Source of the DNA: Scytonema sp. UIC 10036
GTDB taxonomy: Bacteria; Cyanobacteriota; Cyanobacteriia; Cyanobacteriales; Nostocaceae
Direction of reading: 5' to 3'
DNA: 60,138 nt
Assembly: GCF_009725235.1 (NCBI RefSeq)
Contig: NZ_WJFC01000070.1
Span: forward strand, 1-60,138
The position numbers and the translations under genes were made by a program. Within the stretch, counting starts at the first letter, position 1; each line of letters starts with the position of its first letter. Shown piece after piece: positions 50,849 to 57,396 of the stretch. Below the pieces are notes generated by a model. The model saw only the letters and a program-made list of their open reading frames with translations, did not search any database and was not told the DNA's origin.

Positions 50849-52459
50849 ATGGGTGCTGTCAATCATAGTCAAAGCTGTCCATACTTTGCCCTTGTCGAAG
50901 AAATGGACTTGATGATTCGTGCCCGCTTTCCCCTACTTTATTTGGTAGGGGTAGAAGAAGAACCTGTCGAAGAAGTTTTACTACAAGTAGCATCGCGTTC
51001 TCAACCGCAGCGTCAAGTCTTATTCTGGGATCTTGTTAGGGGTTGGAATGACAATGGTGCCGATAAAGGTTCAGTGATGGCAGCACTAGGACGTATTGCT
51101 AAAACTGATACTCAGCAATATGTACTGTTTGTCCTGCGTGACTTACACCCATTTTTGAAATATCCCAACAGTGACAAAAATGTCCCAATCATCCGCGAGT
51201 TACGCAACTTAACACAGGAGTTGAAGCGATTGCGTAAAACCCTTGTCCTTACCAGCCACACCTTAGAACTGCCTGCAGAGATACAAGAAGAAGTCACCGT
51301 CATTGATTTTCCCTTACCTAACGTTAGGGAAATTGATTACTTAATTCAGCAGTTGGTAGTTCCTGACAAGCTAAATATCAGCGGTATAGCACGAGAACAG
51401 CTAGTTAAAGCTTGCCAAGGATTAAGTCGCACCCGCATTTCTAGAGTGTTAGCAAAAGCTCTAGCTGCCAAACAGCAGGTAAATGAATCGGATATTGACG
51501 GCGTATTAGCAGAGAAAAAGCAAGCCATCCGTCAAACCGGAATTTTAGAATTTTTCACACCCCAAGAATCCCTCAAACGAGTCGGGGGACTCGATCAACT
51601 CAAGCAGTGGGTAGTCATGCGGCGTGAAGCATTTACTGATGAAGCTAGACGCTACGGTATACCCAACCCCAAAGGGGTGTTACTCGTGGGGATTCAGGGA
51701 ACGGGGAAATCCCTTTCCGCCAAAACTATCGCTCATGAATGGCGCTTACCCTTACTCCGTCTAGATTCTGGACGTTTGTTCGGCGGAATAGTCGGTGAAA
51801 GCGAAAGCCGGGTACGGCAGATGATTCAAATAACCGAAGCCCTTGCCCCCTGTGTGCTGTGGATTGATGAAATTGATAAAGCGTTCGGCAATATTTCCAG
51901 TGGCATTGATGGCGACTCCGGTACATCACGGAGAGTCTTTGGTAGTTTAATTACCTGGATGCAAGAAAAAACTAGCCCGGTATTTATTGTGGCAACGGCA
52001 AACAACGTGCAGATTTTACCAGCCGAGTTGTTGCGTAAAGGGCGATTCGATGAAATCTTCTTTTTGAATCTGCCCACGGAAAACGAACGCCAGGAAATTT
52101 TCAAAGTGCATTTGCAACGTTTACGCCCTAACCGTTTGCGCGAGTTTAATTTAGATTTATTGGCAAAGCAGACGCCAAATTTTAGTGGTGCAGAAATTGA
52201 GCAGGTAATAGTTGATGCCATGCATCAAGCATTTTCAACTACCATAAACGGACAGCGCCGAGACTTTGCAACAGACGATATTTTGCAGGCTGTAACCCAA
52301 ACGGTACCTTTAGCTTCGATTGCTTACGATCAAATAGAAGCATTGAAGCAATGGGCAGCTCTAGTTGGTGCGAGAACTGCATCAACTGACGTGCAACTGA
52401 TGAAGGAGTTGAAGCAATATTCAGCACAACGCGGGATTGGGCCTTTGGAGGTGGATTAA
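50849..52459 (+). CDS. ycf46: AAA+ ATPase, Ycf46-like
   Basis: This 536-residue protein matches the Ycf46 family, conserved in cyanobacteria and red-lineage plastids. Residues 1-230 form the family-specific N-terminal part (YFALVEEMDLMIRARFPLLY, then VLRDLHPFL). The AAA+ module follows with Walker A GIQGTGKS (about 280), Walker B VLWIDEIDKAF (about 330) and an arginine-finger region LLRKGRFDEIF (about 395). In Synechocystis the homolog has been implicated in regulation of inorganic-carbon use; the molecular target is not settled. It is followed on the same strand, after 104 bp and a short tandem repeat, by a Ycf35 homolog. Confidence 0.9.
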   Translation: MGAVNHSQSCPYFALVEEMDLMIRARFPLLYLVGVEEEPVEEVLLQVASRSQPQRQVLFWDLVRGWNDNGADKGSVMAALGRIAKTDTQQYVLFVLRDLHPFLKYPNSDKNVPIIRELRNLTQELKRLRKTLVLTSHTLELPAEIQEEVTVIDFPLPNVREIDYLIQQLVVPDKLNISGIAREQLVKACQGLSRTRISRVLAKALAAKQQVNESDIDGVLAEKKQAIRQTGILEFFTPQESLKRVGGLDQLKQWVVMRREAFTDEARRYGIPNPKGVLLVGIQGTGKSLSAKTIAHEWRLPLLRLDSGRLFGGIVGESESRVRQMIQITEALAPCVLWIDEIDKAFGNISSGIDGDSGTSRRVFGSLITWMQEKTSPVFIVATANNVQILPAELLRKGRFDEIFFLNLPTENERQEIFKVHLQRLRPNRLREFNLDLLAKQTPNFSGAEIEQVIVDAMHQAFSTTINGQRRDFATDDILQAVTQTVPLASIAYDQIEALKQWAALVGARTASTDVQLMKELKQYSAQRGIGPLEVD

Positions 52460-52534
52460 GCTGGCAACAGATGATATTACAAATGAAACGGATAGTTTCT
52501 CTGTAAATTCCAATGACAAAGTGATTCGTTTTTT

Positions 52535-52560
52535 CAATCCAAAATCTAAAATCCAAAATT
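52535..52560 (+). repeat. Heptamer tandem repeat (CCAAAAT)
   Basis: Three copies of CCAAAAT, the middle one with T for C, lie 4 bp before the start codon of the ycf35-like gene. It is the same unit as at 26856-26888. Confidence 0.75.
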
Positions 52561-52563
52561 GAT

Positions 52564-52971
52564 ATGTCACACTTTACTTGCATCAAAACACAAATTAAGA
52601 ATGTAAACGCATTGGTGAAGGCTTTAGAAGATATGAACATTAAAAATGTTGAAGTCCATGAAACTGCTCAACATTTATATGGTTACCAAGGCGATGTGCG
52701 ATCGCAAACTGCAGAGGTCATTATTCGCCGTGAATATATCAGTTCATATAGCAATGATATCGGCTTCAAGCAACAAGAGGATGGGCAGTTTCAAGCGATT
52801 ATTTCTGAATACGATCGCCACAGTTATGGACAACACTGGTTGAATCGCCTAATGCAGAGGTATGGTTATCATGTTTTGATAGAAACGTCACAGGAGCAGG
52901 GTTTTACTGTAGAAGAGGATGAAGTTTTAGAAGATGGAACAGTGCGAGTAGTTGTGGGACGGTGGACATAA
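52564..52971 (+). CDS. ycf35: DUF1257 (Ycf35-like) protein
   Basis: This 135-residue protein belongs to DUF1257, the Ycf35 family found in cyanobacteria and algal plastids. It begins MSHFTCIKTQIKNVNALVKA, has LYGYQGDVRSQTAEVIIRRE and SYSNDIGFKQQEDG in the middle, then LMQRYGYHVLIETSQEQGF near the end. The length is normal for the family. It contains no catalytic motif that I recognise, and the role is unknown. Its neighbour upstream is another plastid-conserved gene (ycf46-like). A strong bidirectional terminator at 53066-53093 follows. Confidence 0.88.
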   Translation: MSHFTCIKTQIKNVNALVKALEDMNIKNVEVHETAQHLYGYQGDVRSQTAEVIIRREYISSYSNDIGFKQQEDGQFQAIISEYDRHSYGQHWLNRLMQRYGYHVLIETSQEQGFTVEEDEVLEDGTVRVVVGRWT

Positions 52972-53065
52972 AAATAACCTCTATCATGAAATTACATTCC
53001 GAAGAGGAAAAATATCTGGTGATTTTTAATTTCTACCATACAAACACAACTATCTGTTAACATCT

Positions 53066-53093
53066 TAATAAGTCCGCCTGCGCGGACTTATTA
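53066..53093. terminator. Bidirectional terminator between converging genes
   Basis: A perfect 12-bp stem (TAATAAGTCCGC at 53066-53077, GCGGACTTATTA at 53082-53093) has a 4-base loop. It lies between the converging ycf35-like (plus) and WD40/HEAT (minus) genes. T/A-rich sequence on both sides fits termination in both directions. Confidence 0.75.
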
Positions 53094-53104
53094 TATTTGT
53101 AGTT

Positions 53105-53815
53105 TCAAGCTTTAATGTTTGTGCCATTACTTTTTCTATTTTTAACTGTTTTATCTAAACTTCCGCTAGCAATCAAGCGACAATAAGAATTTAGAGAAAC
53201 AGATTCAATGCTGCTAGAATGTCCTACAAAAGTATGGATTAGTTCTTTGGTATCTAAATTCCATAACTTTACTAAACAATCATTGCCACCACTTACAAGA
53301 AATTGAGCATCAGAGTCAATACTAATTGACTTAACTGATGAATTATTAACCAACGTATAAATCAGTTCTTTGGTATCTAAATTCCAAAATTTTATTTGAG
53401 AATCCTCACTACTAGTTATCAACATATTCCTAGCGTTGCTAATAGTTAATGATGCGAACTTCTGAGAATGACCATCATTTAAAGTATATTTGTGATGAAC
53501 TTGGCGATAAGGATAAGATGTTTTTAATTCTTGTAAAGCAATTTTTATTTGAGATTCATTTTGATTTTTTAGGAGTAAGTAAGCTTGTCGCTGCACTTGC
53601 CACGATTTATTTCTCAAAGACTCAATTACTAAATCTAAACCTGCGTTCCCGTACTTAAGCGCTTCTGAAATTGCACTAACTCTATCCTTCAAATTAGCAC
53701 TTGCCAACCGCATCTGTACACCTTCAAGACCTCCCAAAACGGCAATATTTGCTGGTACTGAATTTTGACCTCCAAGTACAGCATCAGATTTTTGAGGCTG
53801 ATTATTTTTTGGCAC
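53105..53815 (-). CDS. HEAT-like/WD40 protein with DAVLGGQ motif
   Basis: This 236-residue protein has three parts. Residues 11-17 are DAVLGGQ, followed by a degenerate second AVLGGLEG at about 25-32. Residues 33-100 read like a HEAT-repeat pair (LKDRVSAISEALKYGNAGLD, then LRNKSWQVQRQAYLLLKN). Residues 105-225 carry three WD40 repeats (SSEDSQIKFWNLDTKELIYT, SGGNDCLVKLWNLDTKELIH, ASGSLDKTVK). Three WD40 repeats are too few for a closed propeller, so it may be C-terminally truncated or may complete a propeller with a partner. It begins 42 bp after the MetAP-ClpP gene, whose linker carries the same DAVLGGQ motif; they are probably one operon. Confidence 0.75.
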   Translation of the reverse strand: MPKNNQPQKSDAVLGGQNSVPANIAVLGGLEGVQMRLASANLKDRVSAISEALKYGNAGLDLVIESLRNKSWQVQRQAYLLLKNQNESQIKIALQELKTSYPYRQVHHKYTLNDGHSQKFASLTISNARNMLITSSEDSQIKFWNLDTKELIYTLVNNSSVKSISIDSDAQFLVSGGNDCLVKLWNLDTKELIHTFVGHSSSIESVSLNSYCRLIASGSLDKTVKNRKSNGTNIKA

Positions 53816-53857
53816 TTTATTTTTTCCTTGCTCCTTTATAGCGTTTTTGATGGTAAA

Positions 53858-55300
53858 TTAGGTTGTTAACTGTGTGCGGTTAATTACCATATCAATGATT
53901 CCGTATTCTTTAGCCTCCAGTGGAGACATAAAGTAATCGAACTCGGTATCCTGATAAATTCTTTCTAATGACTGGCTTGTGTGCATGGCTAAAGTTTCTG
54001 CTAGTTTGCACCGCCAATATGCAACTTCCCTTGCTTGAGTTTCTGTGTCTGTTACTTGATCTCCACCAACAGGTTTATTAATCATGATACGACTGTCAAA
54101 TAATGCCATGCGCTTACCTTTAGCACCTGCGCTTAGGATGATGGCAGCCATGCTTGCTGCTAAACCAAAGCAAATTGTTACCACGTCGGGTTTGATTTGT
54201 TGCATGGTTTCGTAAATTGCCATGCCAGCAGTAACAGAACCACCAGGAGAATTGATATAAAGCTGTATATCTTTTTCTGGATCTTTTTCCACTAAAAATA
54301 GCAGTTGGGCAACGATACCGTTAGCTACATCGTCATCAATCGGTGTTCCCAGAAAAATAATCCGTTCTACAAACAGCCGCGAGTAAATATCAAAAGCACG
54401 AGCACGTTCATTTGGGGGCAGCCACGAGTAAATACCAAAAGCACGCTCGCCTGATTGTCCTCCGAGTACAGCATCATCGGGTTTTGGTTGGTTTGCTGAA
54501 TTCTGTCCCCCTAAAACAGCATCAGTCAATAGTGGATGTTTAGAGAGCGTAAGAATTTCAACACCATCAGACGTTACAGCAACCATATGTTCAAAGTGAG
54601 CAGAAAGTCTATTGTCTCTGGTGACAACAGTCCATTGATCGGCCAATATCCGAACTTGCCAACTACCTTCATTAATCATTGGTTCGATAGTGAATACCAT
54701 ACCTGGTCTGAGCTTTGTACCGTGACCGCGTGTGCCATAATGAGGAATGGCAGGAGCAGAATGGAGCACTCGACCAATACCATGCCCAGTAAAGTCGCGT
54801 ACTACAGAAAAGCCTGCGGATTCTGCATATTCTTGAATTGCCGCACCAATATCACCAATTCTTGCCCCTGGCTTTACCTCTGCAATTCCCCGCCTAAGAC
54901 ATTCTTCAGCCACCATAACTAGTTTTCTAGCAGTCGGGGAGGGTTCACCTACAAAGAAAGTCCGGGTGGTTTGCCCGTGGAATCCATCGACAAAGAGACT
55001 AACTGTAATGCCAATGATATCTCCGTCTCTAAGAATTTGTTTGGCATTAGGGATACCGTGGCAAACGACGTTGTTTAGACCAATACAAATTGATGCTGGA
55101 TATCCGCGATAGCCCAGTGTTGATCTTTTGGCACCCCTTGCTTGGGTCCAAGCTTCTGCTGCGTCATTCAGTTCTTGGGTGCTGACTTCTGGTTTGACCA
55201 TTGGTTCAAGATATGATAACAATTCTGCAGCCATACGTCCAACCTGACGTATCTTTTCAAGTTCTCGATTTGATAAGAGAACAATCGCTTTGTTGTTCAT
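53858..55300 (-). CDS. Fusion of methionine aminopeptidase-like and ClpP-like domains, both degenerate
   Basis: This 480-residue protein joins two proteolytic families. Residues 1-255 are a type I methionine aminopeptidase fold: His81 (CHGIP), His173 (TGHGIG), Glu206 (FTIEPM) and Glu237 (AHFEHM) are kept, but the two metal-binding Asp are Thr99 (GDIIGITVS) and Gln110 (GFHGQTT). Residues 260-282 form a linker with two DAVLGGQ motifs. Residues 285-480 are ClpP-like: Ser383 (GLAASMA) and Asp455 (TEFDYFMS) are kept, but the catalytic His is Asn408 (RIMINKP). [19 protein letters not shown] duplication lies at 286-308. The frame is intact over the full length, so this looks selected and non-catalytic or altered, perhaps a binding or regulatory protein. 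It is upstream of the DAVLGGQ HEAT/WD40 gene. Confidence 0.88.
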   Translation of the reverse strand: MNNKAIVLLSNRELEKIRQVGRMAAELLSYLEPMVKPEVSTQELNDAAEAWTQARGAKRSTLGYRGYPASICIGLNNVVCHGIPNAKQILRDGDIIGITVSLFVDGFHGQTTRTFFVGEPSPTARKLVMVAEECLRRGIAEVKPGARIGDIGAAIQEYAESAGFSVVRDFTGHGIGRVLHSAPAIPHYGTRGHGTKLRPGMVFTIEPMINEGSWQVRILADQWTVVTRDNRLSAHFEHMVAVTSDGVEILTLSKHPLLTDAVLGGQNSANQPKPDDAVLGGQSGERAFGIYSWLPPNERARAFDIYSRLFVERIIFLGTPIDDDVANGIVAQLLFLVEKDPEKDIQLYINSPGGSVTAGMAIYETMQQIKPDVVTICFGLAASMAAIILSAGAKGKRMALFDSRIMINKPVGGDQVTDTETQAREVAYWRCKLAETLAMHTSQSLERIYQDTEFDYFMSPLEAKEYGIIDMVINRTQLTT

Positions 55301-55407
55301 ACACTTTAATGTGTAATATTTTCCTACTAATAAAATTAACTACTGTTACACTCTTATCTCAACCGTTAGCGTAGTGTGTGCAGTAGCACATAGAAACGAA
55401 GAGAAAA

Positions 55408-55915
55408 TTACTGAAGTTTTGCGATCACCTCCTTGGACACCAACGTTTTACCTGTCAGCAAATCCTTCACTGTCACCACCAGCATCCGCTGCTCATTCAC
55501 CTCAAATAGTGCTTCTATCCTATCTACACCCGTTTGTCCTGGTGGTTCTAAATGCGCCACGCACACCTGTTGATGATGAGTTTCTAAGGAACGATAGGCA
55601 GACTGCTGTACTAACTGCGTACTCATCATTCTCACCGTAGTATCATAAGTCACTTCTGCTTGAGAAAGATTTGCAACTTCTCCAATATCCAGGCGAATTT
55701 CCCGTTGTCCATCGGTTGCTACTTGCAACGTTAAAGGTTGCGATTTGGCACCTGGATAGCGCATCCCTTTTTCAATTAAAGTGAAGTATGAATAACTTTT
55801 ACTGTGGGGTTCCCACAGGCGGATGGCATAGCTGTGACGAAGTTAATCATCGATACCTATCATTAACACAAACAACAGTGTTACTCGTACCAAAATCAAT
55901 CACTACTGTAGTCAT
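55408..55915 (-). pseudogene. Hsp70-family gene with its ATPase core deleted
   Basis: The minus strand starts with MTTVVIDFGTSNTVVCVND, the phosphate-1 motif that opens Hsp70-family proteins, and stops after RYR (TGA near 55850). Directly beyond the stop a +1 frame reads HSYAIRLWEPHSKSYSYFTL, then IEKGMRYPGAKSQPLTLQVA. This is the C-terminal, substrate-binding-like half of cyanobacterial Hsp70-family proteins, and it continues to VVTVKDLLTGKTLV near the end. About 330 residues of the actin-like ATPase are therefore missing, with a frameshift at the join. The C-terminal frame (55408-55764) could still be expressed from an internal ATG, but it would have no ATPase. It sits between the GrpE-like and the MetAP-ClpP genes. 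Confidence 0.78.
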
Positions 55916-55973
55916 ATTTATAACGGGTGAAGGTGAAGGGTGAAATAAATCTTTACTCTTTCCCTCTTCGCCT

Positions 55974-56810
55974 TTACCCTTTTCCCCTTTCTCCCTCTCT
56001 TGGTAACATACGGCTGACTTTCGCCGGACAAAGAATGCGTTCTTGGTATTGATATCCGACAAAACGAATGTAAACTAAATCACCTTCAGTAATATCCGCC
56101 GCATCTGACTGATGTATTTGGGGATTGTAAGGTACTTGTTCCCAAGGCTTACCAATGCGTTTGTACCCCCACATATGTATTAAATTATCAAGGGGTGTTA
56201 GGAGTGATAAGATATTTTTGACAAGAAGTTCTGGTTTCACCTGTACCATTGGATAGATACTGGGATAGTTGGTGAACAATGTTTGCAATTGCTCAAATGT
56301 GGCAGAGCGAAATTCATCAATTAGTTCGTTACGTTGCTGTTGTAGTTCTTCCTGTAGACGCAAACCTTCTTGACGCAATGCGCTATTTTCCTCACTCAAT
56401 TGTTGTAACTGCTGTTGTAGTTTTGAGGATTCAGTTTTACTTGCATCTAATTCTTGTTTGAGTAATTCAAATGATGCATAAAAGCTTGTTTTTGTAGTTG
56501 TAGAGCTAAGTTTCTGAATCAGAAAAGGTAAAGCTAAAAATCCGATAGCAATTACCAACAGACTGGTAAGCGGAAATGTTGTGAAATCAAAATGTTGACT
56601 CACATTCATTGGACCACACCACAAAAAACCTTCCCTTGCTAACATCCTTGTAAGTTCTGTAACTCCTGCTACATCTCGCCACAGTAGTGTCAATACTGCC
56701 GCTATCATAAAAGGTAAATTCAGAATTCTATCCCTTAATCCTAGTTGGCGGTAGTAGTTTTCTTGTGCCGTGATAGCTGGGGTTACTAATGCTTCTTTGT
56801 TGCTGTACAA
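55974..56810 (-). CDS. GrpE-like coiled-coil protein fused to the start of an IS4-type transposase
   Basis: This 278-residue frame is chimeric. Residues 15-66 (YYRQLGLRDRILNLPFMIAA, then LLWRDVAGVTELTRMLAREG) resemble the N-terminal part of a cyanobacterial IS4-type transposase. From about residue 67 it is a different protein: a membrane helix (PLTSLLVIAIGFLALPFLIQ), a coiled coil (SKLQQQLQQLSEENSALRQE), then a domain with LTPLDNLIHMWGYKRIGKPW and DLVYIRFVGYQYQERILCPA. That domain is typical of the GrpE-like proteins paired with Hsp70-family genes in cyanobacteria. The native start may be Met67 (MNVSQHFDF). It lies 58 bp upstream of the Hsp70 relic, on the same strand. Confidence 0.6.
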   Translation of the reverse strand: MYSNKEALVTPAITAQENYYRQLGLRDRILNLPFMIAAVLTLLWRDVAGVTELTRMLAREGFLWCGPMNVSQHFDFTTFPLTSLLVIAIGFLALPFLIQKLSSTTTKTSFYASFELLKQELDASKTESSKLQQQLQQLSEENSALRQEGLRLQEELQQQRNELIDEFRSATFEQLQTLFTNYPSIYPMVQVKPELLVKNILSLLTPLDNLIHMWGYKRIGKPWEQVPYNPQIHQSDAADITEGDLVYIRFVGYQYQERILCPAKVSRMLPREGERGKG

Positions 56811-57045
56811 TTACCTCATCCTCCACCATTGGTCTTTGAGTTTTTTTTAGCATGGTCCCGGTTAGTTTTTCGACTGGTGCTCACTGTTCGTTACGATCGC
56901 TCAATTACTTGCCTCAATCGAGTCTCACATGATTTTCTATCACTGCAAATATTACACCATGATCTCTTTAAAATTAGTCTTTTATTTCTATCTTTAGAAG
57001 TATTGACAAACTTTACTCAATTTTAACTTGTGACCAACGATCGGG

Positions 57046-57065
57046 GGTCAGGGGTCAGGAGTGAG
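57046..57065 (+). repeat. Short tandem repeat (GGGGTCAG)
   Basis: GGGGTCA is repeated twice and followed by GGAGTGAGG. It is a minor repeat of the kind seen between cyanobacterial genes. Confidence 0.6.
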
Positions 57066-57119
57066 GGAAAAACCCAATGCCCATTTTTATCCATTCCGGT
57101 GTATGTAGTTCATGACGAC

Positions 57120-57390
57120 TTGGGACAACAAGTAAAAGATGGCAAAGCTGACAACTAGAAGTTGGCAAAAATTTAGGCTGTAATGCCTATTCTTTCGTTG
57201 ATATTCTGAGGTAGATGCGCTCGACTGACAACCAGAATTTGTCTATAAATACCAATGACAACCATAAGTTGTACACAAGACCTGCTAAAAATTACTGTAG
57301 TACACAACAGACACATAACGATCGTATGTTGACAATCAACACTGACAACGATAAAGTGACAATTTTGCCAATTTATCGTTGTTGTCCCAC
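57120..57390. repeat. Cluster of about five to six related TGACAAC...TTG sites in both orientations
   Basis: TGACAACTAGAAGTTGGC (57149-57166), TGACAACCAGAATTTGTC (57226-57243), TGACAACCATAAGTTGTA (57256-57273) and TGACAACGATAAAGTGAC (57343-57360) share the pattern TGACAAC-N-A-N-AA-N-TTG. An inverted copy (TTTATCGTTGTTGTCCC) follows at 57372-57388, and a weaker GGGACAACAAGTAAAAG lies at 57122. Individual sites are imperfect palindromes. Spacing is irregular (77, 30 and 87 bp). The pattern recalls arrays of transposase or recombinase binding sites rather than coding sequence. Confidence 0.6.
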
Positions 57391-57396
57391 AACTAG

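Larger units (their letters stand above)
56811..57396. other. Spacer with transposase start, tandem repeat and a cluster of 16-bp sites
   Basis: This stretch of 586 bp holds three things. An out-of-frame minus-strand start (ATG at 56851-56853, MLKKTQRPMVEDEVI) may be the lost first codons of the IS4-type transposase. A GGGGTCAG-type tandem repeat lies at 57046-57065. A cluster of TGACAAC-containing sites lies at 57120-57390. No other gene is visible. Confidence 0.5.

Noticed and set aside
53105..53815. Calling the HEAT/WD40 gene a pseudogene
   Set aside because: Only three WD40 repeats are present, but the frame is open, starts cleanly and carries the DAVLGGQ motif; truncation is possible yet not shown.
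57120..57390. End of a CRISPR-associated (type V-K) Tn7-like transposon
   Set aside because: Only the site pattern is suggestive; no tnsB, tnsC, tniQ, cas12k, tracrRNA or terminal TGT with partner end is visible in the window, so it is reported only as a site cluster.
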